In this document: piece by piece, positions 54,449-61,910 of the stretch
Layout of the letters: each line of letters opens with the position of its first letter
How positions within the stretch are numbered: the stretch's first letter is position 1
Source: Lacisediminihabitans changchengi
GTDB lineage: Bacteria; Actinomycetota; Actinomycetes; Actinomycetales; Microbacteriaceae
Assembly (NCBI RefSeq): GCF_016634425.1
Contig: NZ_JAEPES010000003.1
Span: forward strand, 186,001-250,000
Direction of reading: 5' to 3'
Length of the DNA: 64,000 bases
Notes under the pieces: model-generated
Database searches by the model: none
The model's input: only the letters and a program-made list of their open reading frames with translations
Told to the model about the DNA's origin: nothing
Made by a program: the position numbers and the translations under genes

Positions 54449-55672
54449 TTATTCTATGACCCGTGAAGGGGCCGAATCGTTATTGTGTGACGGACTGGGA
54501 ACGGTGATGTTGAGGTCGGCGAGGATCGTGCGGGCCTTGTCGGTGCCTCCTGGTCCCCAAGCAAGAAACCGGAAAAGCTCGTCGGCTGCTGCGGGGTCTT
54601 TTCGGGCCAGGGAGATGGCTCTAACGAAGTTCTTCCGTACCTCTTGCCACAGCTCTTCAGAACTCATCTCGCTCAAGCCGCGACGCCACCGCCCGCCGGT
54701 CGTTGAAAGACGAGCGGTCGGCGGTGGGGGCGGTGGTAGGAAAAGTTGCCCGTCCGCGCCGGCGGGTTTGATTGTTCCCGATTCGATCATGTCGATCGCG
54801 GCGGCGGCAGCTTCGAGGAATTTTTCCTGCCTCGGGCGACGGAGGGCTTCGTAGGTGCACCACATCATTTGGCCGGCGCGTGGCGGCTCGCCGATGCGGT
54901 CCCAGATGGCGTGGAGTGTGGCCTTGTACCTGCCTGCGTGGGTGGGGAAGGTGGCGAGTTCGTCGAGGAGGGTCCGCACCAGCCGGAACCAGACCGCAGC
55001 AGTGACCTCGCGCCTGGGAAGAGTCACCACGCCGGTCCTCAGGGCGTCGTGCGTTCGCCGGTCCATGGCTTTCATGGCAGGTGGGGCGTCCCGTGGGTCG
55101 TGTTGACTGTCGGTCCATAGGACGCGGGACTCGTACACGCCGTCGATCGATTCGAGGTAGCAGCCATGGTCCGGGCAGGTCAGGGTGAGCGGAAGTTGGC
55201 CCAGGAGTCGCAACCGTGGTGTGGGGGCGGTGTCGGCGACGCAGGCCGGGCAGGCCCGCCGCAGCGGCGTCGATGGGAGCCACGCCTGCCAGCCGGGTGT
55301 CGCCCGGGACCGGATGGACCGTGGCGTGAGGAGGATCTGGTGCTGGTGGACGTAGCGGGAAAACACCTCCGGGTCATCCGATGGGTTCAGGGTGTCCATC
55401 ACCGTCGGAACAAGTCCCGCGAGCGTCATCGCACGCAGCAGCTCGGCGGTTCGTCCAGTGCGCCCCGAGATCTCGGCGAGGAACTCTTGGGGCGGGTCAC
55501 GATCCAGGTCGGAGGACTCCCGACCGAGAGTCTGGAAAGTGGGGTCGCTGAGGTTGCCGAGCAGCTCAGTCAGGGACAAACAGTTCGCTGCCGCGACGCG
55601 GGTGAGCCACGACGACAGCGCTTCCCCGTCGTCGGGTTCCGGGTGCCGCGGCCACCGGGTCAAGGCTTTCAT
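54449..55672 (-). CDS. tniQ: TniQ transposition/targeting protein
   Basis: 407 residues from ATG at 55672, which overlaps the tniB stop (ATGA). The N-terminal TniQ domain (DDGEALSSWLTRVAAANCLS) and a zinc-binding segment with ACPACVADTAPTPRLR and LTLTCPDHGCYL are typical. The C-terminal half is less conserved. TniQ proteins direct the TniA/TniB machinery to target sites, here probably res sites. Confidence 0.9.
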   Translation of the reverse strand: MKALTRWPRHPEPDDGEALSSWLTRVAAANCLSLTELLGNLSDPTFQTLGRESSDLDRDPPQEFLAEISGRTGRTAELLRAMTLAGLVPTVMDTLNPSDDPEVFSRYVHQHQILLTPRSIRSRATPGWQAWLPSTPLRRACPACVADTAPTPRLRLLGQLPLTLTCPDHGCYLESIDGVYESRVLWTDSQHDPRDAPPAMKAMDRRTHDALRTGVVTLPRREVTAAVWFRLVRTLLDELATFPTHAGRYKATLHAIWDRIGEPPRAGQMMWCTYEALRRPRQEKFLEAAAAAIDMIESGTIKPAGADGQLFLPPPPPPTARLSTTGGRWRRGLSEMSSEELWQEVRKNFVRAISLARKDPAAADELFRFLAWGPGGTDKARTILADLNITVPSPSHNNDSAPSRVIE

Positions 55673-56574
55673 CCGAGTTCTCGTTCGAAGAGTCGCCGTC
55701 GTTCGGTGGGGCCGGCGTAGTCCGCCATGAGCAGGGTCTTGGTGTTGATGCTCTCCTCGCCGGAGTCCACGGCGGCGATCGCGGCGTCGGTGAGAAGCCT
55801 GGTCAGTTCCCCGATAGTGCCCTCGCTGCGAGTCAGAAGGTATGTCGCCATCTCCGTCGTGGCGATGTTCGACGCGCGCCGGAGCGGGAAAGACGCCGCG
55901 AAGCTTGCCAAGAGGGCGCGGGTTTCGGTGTCCGGTTCCCATCGGGGAAGGGTGAAGGGTTCGAACCGGTTCTCGAGTTGGTCATCGGACCGGATAGCGA
56001 GATACGCATCTCGAGTCCCCACACCAACAAGGGGAATGCGCAGTTCGTTGCCCAGGAACCGGAGCAGGTTAAGAAACTCCCGACGGACGGGTCCGGTCCC
56101 GGAAAGGACGTTGTGGAGTTCGTCGATGACGAGGACCTTCACACCGACGTCTCGCAGAAGCCCCAGGGCGACTTGTTCGAGTTCCGCGAGCCGCTGCCGG
56201 GGGCGAAGCGGTGCACCCATCGTGCCCAGGAGGGAGACGTAGAAACGAATGACCGTGGGGTCGGAGGGCATCTGCACCACCAGTACAGGGATCTGCTCTC
56301 GGTCAGGGAGCGACACCGGCAGGTGGGTTCGGTAGAACTTCTCGACGATCATCGACTTGCCGTTATTCGTCGGCCCCACCAGCAGCAGGTTCGGCATTCG
56401 CTGTTTCCGCGGCCACTCGAACAACCCTTCCAGGCGGGCCAGAGCGTCGACGGCGCGGGTGTAGCCGATCCACCGGTCAGACCGGATATGGGCGAGGCGT
56501 TCCTCCGCCGGTAGTCGGGCGACACGTTGCGCGGTCTCGGTCAGGTGGGTCAGGTCGACCAGGTCATCATCCAC
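55669..56574 (-). CDS. tniB: TniB AAA+ transposition ATPase
   Basis: 301 residues from the GTG at 56574 (GAGGAG 7 bp upstream); the frame extends further upstream only by a TTG. Walker A is VGPTNNGKS (66-74), Walker B VLVIDELHN (147-155), and an Arg-finger region GVGTRDAYLAI follows. It is the MuB/TnsC/IstB-like ATPase that selects the target and activates TniA. Overlaps tniQ by 4 bp. Confidence 0.93.
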   Translation of the reverse strand: MDDDLVDLTHLTETAQRVARLPAEERLAHIRSDRWIGYTRAVDALARLEGLFEWPRKQRMPNLLLVGPTNNGKSMIVEKFYRTHLPVSLPDREQIPVLVVQMPSDPTVIRFYVSLLGTMGAPLRPRQRLAELEQVALGLLRDVGVKVLVIDELHNVLSGTGPVRREFLNLLRFLGNELRIPLVGVGTRDAYLAIRSDDQLENRFEPFTLPRWEPDTETRALLASFAASFPLRRASNIATTEMATYLLTRSEGTIGELTRLLTDAAIAAVDSGEESINTKTLLMADYAGPTERRRLFERELG

Positions 56575-56575
56575 G

Positions 56576-58249
56576 TCACCACTCCTCGATCTCCGCAAAG
56601 GGCGCCGCCGCCTCCGGCGAGCTCGGGTCCTCGTTCACTTCTATAGGTGGGATAAGCGCCGCAGTTGAAGTGCGGGGCGCCGAAGGCGTGGTGGTGCGCC
56701 GCTCGGTATCACGCCGCGCGCGTTTCGTCGTCCGGGCAGCGGCTGTCACGACGTCGCGCATGAGCTCGATCTGACGGAAAAGTGCTTCTTCGTCCACGTC
56801 CGCCCGCCCTTCCGCCCGGAGCGCAGCTACAGCGGCCTTCTGCTCCCAAACGGTCACCGGCGGGTGCGACAACCGCCGATACGGGACCGGCATGTACTCG
56901 GTTCCCTCCGGGTCCAGGACCCACACGCGGCTGATGTCCCGGGGATCTCGCCGGATCACGAACCGGCCCAACTTCTCCCGCCTCGCAATCCACGGCTTCA
57001 AGGCATCGGAAAAGTACTGGACGTGGTCGATGGTGAATCCCGACCGGGTCAGGGTCCGGCGGATGACAGGGAGGAAGTCGATCAGGAACGCGGCCGGGTT
57101 CACCACCACGACCGGGGCCATCTCGGCCAGCCCTGCGTTCCACCGGCCCACGGGTGTCCGGCCGATTCCCCCGTGCACGCTGCCGTGGTAGCTCGCGATC
57201 GCGAGCACCAGCCACCGCTCCAATTCCTTGAGCGTCAACGCTGCCGTCTTCTCGGAGTCGTACCTGCCCCGCTCTTGCGGGTTGGAGAACGTCGTCCCGG
57301 GGAGTTCGTGGACCGTTTTCATCATCGTGCCGATGACCCGCTCCACGATGCCGCCGTAGTGCGGCTGCCCCGGCGGCCGGTACCGCAGCCGGATGCCGTG
57401 CTGCTCACACCCACGACGGAGGGCCTCACTGTGGAACTCGGCCGCATTATCCAGGTACAGCTCCGCCGGTTTCCCGCTCATCGGCCACGACACGTCAGCT
57501 CCGAGCCGCTCCAACCAGTCCCGTTTGTCCGTAACCATGTTCGACAGACACAACCCGGCCGACAGGGCTGACGGGGCCTCCAACGTCACCACCAGCCCGA
57601 CAATGCTGCGGCTGTAGACGTCGATCCCGACCGTGACGTACGGGCGGCCGATCGGGAGGCGGTGGCGTTCGTCGACGACGATGACATCCACCGGAGTGTG
57701 ATCGATTTGCACCTGATCCAGTACATGCCGGACCGGTGGCACCACCCCACCCGCACTCTGACGGGCACGCACCGCATCGGCGCCGTCCCGTCGGTCGACC
57801 TGCTTCACCGGATCGATCTGGCCGATCCGCCGCACAAGGCTCCCGCGCGACGGGACCGGAAGACCCCGGAGACGGCACAACCGGGCAACCTCCCGGTACA
57901 CCGCCGCCACGCTGCGCCTCTGCCTGGTCAGGTAATGCGTCCGAATTGCCTCACTGAGGATGTCCTCCACGGCTGCCGGCAGGTGCCGGCCGCCGGCGGG
58001 AGCACCACGACGACCAGGCAACAAATCCGAGGCGACGCCGTCGCCTGCACGCCATCGACGCAGGAACTCGTAAACGTATCGGCGAGACAGCCCCAGAGCA
58101 GCAGCCGCTTCGTCCACCCGGTCAGCACCAGCGTTCTCATGACACGCCAGCTCGCTGATCACCCCGGCCCGATGAACCGCGACACTCCACGACGCGGCGG
58201 ATGACGTCAGGACTCCGCGTTCGACCTCGAACTGCTCCGACTCATCCAT
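56576..58249 (-). CDS. tniA: TniA transposase (DDE, TnsB/Mu family)
   Basis: 557 residues from ATG at 58249. An N-terminal helix-turn-helix (AAAALGLSRRYVYEFLRRW) precedes the rve catalytic domain with D183 (QIDHTPVDV), D267 (LYLDNAAEF) and E303 (GGIVERVIG), the DD35E spacing. The Mu-type C-terminal beta-barrel (PVGRWNAGL and FLPVIRRTLTRSGFTI) and a disordered basic tail follow. The gene is 45 bp from the right inverted repeat and reads inward, as in Tn5053. Confidence 0.95.
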   Translation of the reverse strand: MDESEQFEVERGVLTSSAASWSVAVHRAGVISELACHENAGADRVDEAAAALGLSRRYVYEFLRRWRAGDGVASDLLPGRRGAPAGGRHLPAAVEDILSEAIRTHYLTRQRRSVAAVYREVARLCRLRGLPVPSRGSLVRRIGQIDPVKQVDRRDGADAVRARQSAGGVVPPVRHVLDQVQIDHTPVDVIVVDERHRLPIGRPYVTVGIDVYSRSIVGLVVTLEAPSALSAGLCLSNMVTDKRDWLERLGADVSWPMSGKPAELYLDNAAEFHSEALRRGCEQHGIRLRYRPPGQPHYGGIVERVIGTMMKTVHELPGTTFSNPQERGRYDSEKTAALTLKELERWLVLAIASYHGSVHGGIGRTPVGRWNAGLAEMAPVVVVNPAAFLIDFLPVIRRTLTRSGFTIDHVQYFSDALKPWIARREKLGRFVIRRDPRDISRVWVLDPEGTEYMPVPYRRLSHPPVTVWEQKAAVAALRAEGRADVDEEALFRQIELMRDVVTAAARTTKRARRDTERRTTTPSAPRTSTAALIPPIEVNEDPSSPEAAAPFAEIEEW

Positions 58250-58293
58250 CTCCGACCTCACCGCGAAGAAACCCTGGTTCGAAGTCGAAGATA

Positions 58294-58312
58294 GTGCACA
58301 CAATCACGAACA
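58294..58312 (-). repeat. Right end of the tni element
   Basis: The inverse of the left end with three mismatches. Immediately outside, the palindrome ACATCTAGATGT (58310-58321) joins it to a second end-like sequence in opposite orientation, GATGTCC...CGCGCAC at 58317-58337. Confidence 0.6.
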
Positions 58313-58542
58313 TCTAGATGTCCATCAAATCGCGCACAAGCCCCGGGACCACGCAAGATCCCGTGCTCGAATTCCCAGACATCGACAGCGAAGCAGTCCG
58401 AAACTGTCTCGCGAACGATCGTTTCCGGCCACCTGCGCATCCGCATGTGGCAGACGGACGACGAGAGCGGCACGAACGTCCAGATTGAAGTGCTCCTCAG
58501 TCCGACCCCCCGCGCGAGTCATAGCCCAGCCGAAGGTCAGCG
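58313..58542. other. Gap between the tni element and the ABC operon
   Basis: 230 bp. It starts with the end-like sequence at 58317-58337 and otherwise holds no convincing gene. It should contain the other part of the Tn3 res site if the tni element split it; I see no clear dyad. Confidence 0.4.
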
Positions 58543-59142
58543 CTATATCGCCAGCCGCGCCTCCCGGAAGAAAGCGGTGTAGCCCACCATCCCCATGAAC
58601 CAGAGTGCGATCGCCACGGTCCAGGATGCGGCTGAGTTGGTGTCGAACATTACGAAGCCCCAAAATTGTCCGCCAAGATCCGGTCGCGGAAATACGACGA
58701 CCGGCAGAAGCACGAAGACGATTGGCACGATGCCGGCGATCCGTCGATCGAGGATCATCGTTGACAGAAGACCTACGCCGATGAGGCCAATCTCTGCACG
58801 GACCGGGGCGAAGATGCCCAGTGACCCCGGGGCGCCTATCCGGAGTGACTCGAGCGCGCTTAGGCCGATCATGAGTGCGCTCAACGTCAATGCGGTGATG
58901 CATCGCAGTGTCCAGATTCGGCGCGCAGATGTGGCCTCGATGCCTGCTCCGCTTGTGCCCAGGCCGTAGAGGCAGAAGGCCACGGGCAGGAACTGGAAGA
59001 TGACCAGTAAAGGAATTTCCGAGACGTCGTTTCCGTGGGTGATCACGATCGCCGGAGTCGCAAATGCGCCAAGAAGTAAGTCGATGATCACGACGGCGAG
59101 GATTGTCCACCCGAAGGTACGGCTCCGTAGATAGCTCAGCAC
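58543..59142 (-). CDS. Multispanning membrane protein of the secreted-polypeptide operon
   Basis: 199 residues from GTG at 59142; the start overlaps the permease stop (TAGTG), so it is translationally coupled. Six helices can be traced (TFGWTILAVVIIDLLLGAF; PLLVIFQFLPVAFCLYGLG; CITALTLSALMIGLSALES; GLIGVGLLSTMIL; GIVPIVFVLLPVVVFP; WTVAIALWFMGMVGYTAFF). No signature of a known family. Position suggests a subunit of the same transporter or an immunity protein. Confidence 0.78.
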   Translation of the reverse strand: MLSYLRSRTFGWTILAVVIIDLLLGAFATPAIVITHGNDVSEIPLLVIFQFLPVAFCLYGLGTSGAGIEATSARRIWTLRCITALTLSALMIGLSALESLRIGAPGSLGIFAPVRAEIGLIGVGLLSTMILDRRIAGIVPIVFVLLPVVVFPRPDLGGQFWGFVMFDTNSAASWTVAIALWFMGMVGYTAFFREARLAI

Positions 59143-60416
59143 TACTGGAAGTCTGTGTTGGAGAGAGTGCAGCTCGTATACTCGCGCGCGTGTTTTGCGA
59201 ACCACTCACGGCCCTCGGCGGGCGACAAGTTGAAGAGGTAGTTGATGTTGTCCCTAGTTTGGGCGATGCCGATGGTTGTCCCTTGTTGGCTACGGACGTC
59301 CTGCAGCCAGAAGTTGACCGCGATATCGTTGCTGATCCCTTGCTGGGTGGCGTCGCTTTTGGTGGAACAGATGTCGATGTCGGTTAGCGCGCTTTGAATT
59401 GAATCTTCCGCGGGGTCTGTCGAGGACGGGTTGAGGTAAAGGCGGCCGAATCTCGGCACGGCGTCACCATGGTTGTCGGGAACTTGTTCGAGGTGATCGA
59501 ACGCCAGGGGGCTTTTGCTGGTGATCGCCGCCAGGCGGCTCCATCGCCTGAGCAGGTCTTGGCTGATGGTTTTGTACTGGGGAAGTATCTTCACGGTAAG
59601 GAGAGGCTTTCCACCGGTTATTGTGATTTCGCCGGCTTGGCTCATTGGCTCTTGCACGCTGTAGCGAGCTTCCTGTCCGGCCACGATGCCGAGTCCGAGC
59701 GCTAAGACGGCCACACTCAGCGCTGCTCCGCATGTGGCAAAAAGACGGTTTGCACGAGATGCGAGGGTGATGCCTGTGACAAGAAGAGCTGGCGCAGCAA
59801 TCGCCACGAGAGCCTGACCGAGAAACATCGCGGTGTTCGGCAGGTTGTAGTCGATCGAGACGTAGCCGTCCAGAGGATTCAGGCCCGGCAAGAAGAATTG
59901 GTCTACGCGAACGGCGCTCAGCGCGTAGGCGACCACGCCGAGGGTTGCAGCGATCGGCACTGCCACCCAGTGACGGATCACGGCGGCAAGAACTGAGCCA
60001 AGGGCGGAAAAGCCCGCAACAACGGCTAATGCAACGAGCCAGAGGACGGGCGTCGGGGCTCCTGCGCCACCAGCCAAGACTGTGCGAATGGACTCCGCCA
60101 CGAGCACAACCACGAAGATTGCGACCGCCCACAGTAGATCGGCGATCATCTGAGGTCGAAAGACATCAGACCAGTGTCTCGCGGCGGTCATGAGCAGTGG
60201 GGCACCGCGATGCCGGCGCTCCCGTAATCCGTCCCACGCTGAAGCGCCCGCGACAAAGGGGGAAAGGATACTCGCCGAGGCGAACAATGCTCCTGCTGCA
60301 TCGGGCCAGTAGCCGAGTCGAGGGAAGGAACCATAAATCGCGACCAGCGATCCGAGGATCGCCAGGACCGGCGCGCCGATGACAAACAGAGAGCGGCGTA
60401 GGTGGAGCGAAATCAC
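59142..60416 (-). CDS. ABC transporter permease with large extracellular C-terminal domain
   Basis: 424 residues, ATG overlapping the ATPase stop. Six to seven helices occupy residues 8-265 (RSLFVIGAPVLAILGSLVAIY; DLLWAVAIFVVVLVAE; WLVALAVVAGFSALGSVLAAV; PIAATLGVVAYALSAV; LGQALVAIAAPALLVTGIT; CGAALSVAVLALGLGIVAG). The remaining 155 residues, outside the cell, contain one Cys pair (DIDICSTKSD, EYTSCTLSN). Resembles ABC-2-type permeases in outline. The extracellular part could bind the secreted polypeptide. Confidence 0.8.
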   Translation of the reverse strand: MISLHLRRSLFVIGAPVLAILGSLVAIYGSFPRLGYWPDAAGALFASASILSPFVAGASAWDGLRERRHRGAPLLMTAARHWSDVFRPQMIADLLWAVAIFVVVLVAESIRTVLAGGAGAPTPVLWLVALAVVAGFSALGSVLAAVIRHWVAVPIAATLGVVAYALSAVRVDQFFLPGLNPLDGYVSIDYNLPNTAMFLGQALVAIAAPALLVTGITLASRANRLFATCGAALSVAVLALGLGIVAGQEARYSVQEPMSQAGEITITGGKPLLTVKILPQYKTISQDLLRRWSRLAAITSKSPLAFDHLEQVPDNHGDAVPRFGRLYLNPSSTDPAEDSIQSALTDIDICSTKSDATQQGISNDIAVNFWLQDVRSQQGTTIGIAQTRDNINYLFNLSPAEGREWFAKHAREYTSCTLSNTDFQ

Positions 60417-61171
60417 AGGTCGGCCCCGGACCCGTTTTTCAAGACCTCGGTGTAAGCGCGCTCCAAGGGGGTGTCTCCGACGCTTCCTTCGCGGGCCCGG
60501 AGCTCGAGGTCATCGACGGATCCATTGAAGGCCAGTCGGCCAAGGCTGAGCACGATGACGTGGTTTGAAGCTGCGCGGACATCTTCGATGAGATGAGTGC
60601 TGGTGATGACGCCACGAACTGTTCCCAGATCGCGAATGAGCTGGCGAAAGTTGATCCGCTGCTCGGGGTCTAGGCCGGCTGTTGGTTCATCGAGAAGTAG
60701 CAGCTCGGGGCTGTTGACGATCGCTTGTGCGATGCCAGCGCGGCGGCGCATTCCGCCAGATAGGCGACCCAGGCGAACGTCGCGTTGTTCTGTCAGGCCG
60801 ACGGCTGCGATGGCTTCGTTGATCGCGTTAGCCGGATTTGAGACGCGTTTGAGCCAGGCGACGTACGACACGAACTCGTGAACGGTGAACGACGGTGTGA
60901 AGTCAAAATCCTGCGGGAGGTACCCGATGCGGCGTCGCACTTCCAGGAGGCTGGACGTGTCGTGGAGGTCGTGACCCAGCACCGACAGTTGGCCGGCGTA
61001 GCGACGTTGCAAGGTCACGAGCGACCTGAAGAGAGTGGACTTGCCGGACCCGTTGGGCCCGACAACGGAGGTCACTCCGTCGCCGAACCCAACGGAAAGG
61101 TTGTCGATGGCTGGGGTCTTCTTTCCCCGATAGGCCACCGAGAAATCTGTCGCCGATACGTGTTGGATCAA
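60413..61171 (-). CDS. ABC transporter ATP-binding protein
   Basis: 252 residues from the TTG at 61171, which shares TTGA with the stop of the secreted-protein gene; no better start is available, so translation probably relies on coupling. Walker A GPNGSGKS (38-45), Q-loop GYLPQDFDF, signature LSGGMRRRAG, Walker B LLLLDEPTAGLDP. Closest in style to exporter ATPases of the ABC-2 class. Powers the permease encoded next. Confidence 0.9.
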   Translation of the reverse strand: MIQHVSATDFSVAYRGKKTPAIDNLSVGFGDGVTSVVGPNGSGKSTLFRSLVTLQRRYAGQLSVLGHDLHDTSSLLEVRRRIGYLPQDFDFTPSFTVHEFVSYVAWLKRVSNPANAINEAIAAVGLTEQRDVRLGRLSGGMRRRAGIAQAIVNSPELLLLDEPTAGLDPEQRINFRQLIRDLGTVRGVITSTHLIEDVRAASNHVIVLSLGRLAFNGSVDDLELRAREGSVGDTPLERAYTEVLKNGSGADL

Positions 61172-61578
61172 GTGTGGCAGGAGCTCAGGTTGCCTGAGTT
61201 GCCGGTGGTCTTGTATTCCTGGCCGTAGAACTGCGCCTGGCCGAAGAACTTCTGCGACGCGTAACCCGGCTGCGTGTCGCATCCCGTCGCGGACGTTGAC
61301 CAACTCGTGGCGGTCTTCGAAGCGGTCTGCGAACGCAGAACCGTCGGGTTCGTGACACCGAAGCTCTTGTGGACCTCGTACACGAACGCGAAGGTCTTCG
61401 CCGTAAGGCACGATCCCGAACCGGACCCGGTGATGTTCACGCCCGACAGGTGCGGGACACCCGGATACACATCGCAGCCATCGGGCTGGCCGGCGAACGC
61501 AGCGCTGGCGCCTCCGACGACGCCTCCAAGCGCAAGTGTGGCGGTGATTAGCACCGTCGCTAACTTCCTTTTCAACAT
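61168..61578 (-). CDS. Secreted four-cysteine polypeptide (candidate bacteriocin or signal)
   Basis: 136 residues from ATG at 61578 with AAGGGG upstream. A Sec signal peptide (MLKRKLATVLITATLALGG ... AAFA) is probably cleaved after Ala29. The mature 107 residues begin GQPDGCDVYPG and contain Cys35, 57, 100 and 134, consistent with two disulfides. They are Gly/Ser/Thr-rich with a Tyr/Phe-rich end (FFGQAQFYGQEYKTTG). No known family recognised. First gene of an operon with an ABC transporter and two membrane proteins, which is the plan of bacteriocin loci. Confidence 0.75.
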   Translation of the reverse strand: MLKRKLATVLITATLALGGVVGGASAAFAGQPDGCDVYPGVPHLSGVNITGSGSGSCLTAKTFAFVYEVHKSFGVTNPTVLRSQTASKTATSWSTSATGCDTQPGYASQKFFGQAQFYGQEYKTTGNSGNLSSCHT

Positions 61579-61851
61579 CTGACACCCCTTGTCTTAGTGA
61601 GAGAAATTCTCACACTCACATCATTGCGGGTATGACGAATCATCGCAGTCCGCTCTTGTGGGGACCTATGAAAAACCTGGATCAGCGCGCCTCTGCCGAA
61701 AACGGTGTTAAAAGCCCTGTCGATAGTAGAAGGTTTGGGCAAAGCTGATTTCGGGCGAACTATTGGACAGTAGTTTAAGCATCTTGTGAACAGCAATTCC
61801 GATAAACCTGTCGACCCGTCCTCAAACGATCGTTACTCGACACCACAAATC
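61579..61851. promoter_or_regulatory. Upstream region of the secreted-polypeptide operon
   Basis: 273 bp without a gene between the operon and the right transposon end; AT-rich for this genome. An inverted repeat GTGAGA-GAAAT-TCTCAC lies at 61597-61613, just upstream of the ribosome site, and could be an operator. The small frame in this stretch is not supported. Confidence 0.45.
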
Positions 61852-61889
61852 CTTAGCGTCGGATTTTCTCCGAATTCACGAGCTACCGC
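61852..61889 (-). repeat. Right terminal inverted repeat of the Tn3 element
   Basis: 38 bp from CTTAGCGTCGGAT to GAGCTACCGC; reversed, it matches the left repeat in 31 of 38 positions. The mismatches cluster in the outer ten bases and the middle. TACCG follows directly. Confidence 0.8.
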
Positions 61890-61910
61890 TACCGCAGCCG
61901 GGAGCGGACC

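Larger units (their letters stand above)
51778..58312. mobile_element. Tn402/Tn5053-like (tni) transposon inserted in the Tn3 res region
   Basis: About 6.5 kb. It begins with TGTCCGTGACTGAGTGCAC at 51778-51796 and ends with the inverted relative GTGCACACAATCACGAACA at 58294-58312 (16/19 matching). Gene order from the right is tniA-tniB-tniQ-tniR, the classic Tn5053 arrangement, then two passenger genes. Family members insert preferentially into res sites of other mobile elements, and the left end is 97 bp from tnpR. No 5-bp target duplication is visible with these borders. Confidence 0.7.
48104..61889. mobile_element. Tn3-family transposon, about 13.8 kb, with a nested element
   Basis: Bounded by 38-bp inverted repeats at 48104-48141 and 61852-61889. 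Both end internally in the Tn3-family consensus ACGCTAAG and match in 31 of 38 positions. TACCG occurs directly outside both ends (48099-48103 and 61890-61894), as a 5-bp target duplication. tnpA and tnpR are at the left end; the right half carries the secreted-polypeptide/ABC operon; and a Tn402-like element is inserted between them. Confidence 0.8.

Noticed and set aside
51773..58317. 5-bp target duplication of the tni element
   Set aside because: With the TGT/ACA borders the flanks are GTCGA and TCTAG, which do not match; shifting the borders by a few bases does not help.
61168..61578. Assignment of the secreted protein to the lactococcin-972 family
   Set aside because: Operon layout is similar, but the polypeptide has four Cys, is longer and lacks the Trp/Gly pattern of that family.
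61572..61796. 74-codon minus-strand frame upstream of the secreted polypeptide
   Set aside because: Lies in the presumed promoter region, overlaps the start of the secreted-protein gene, Arg-rich and without motifs.
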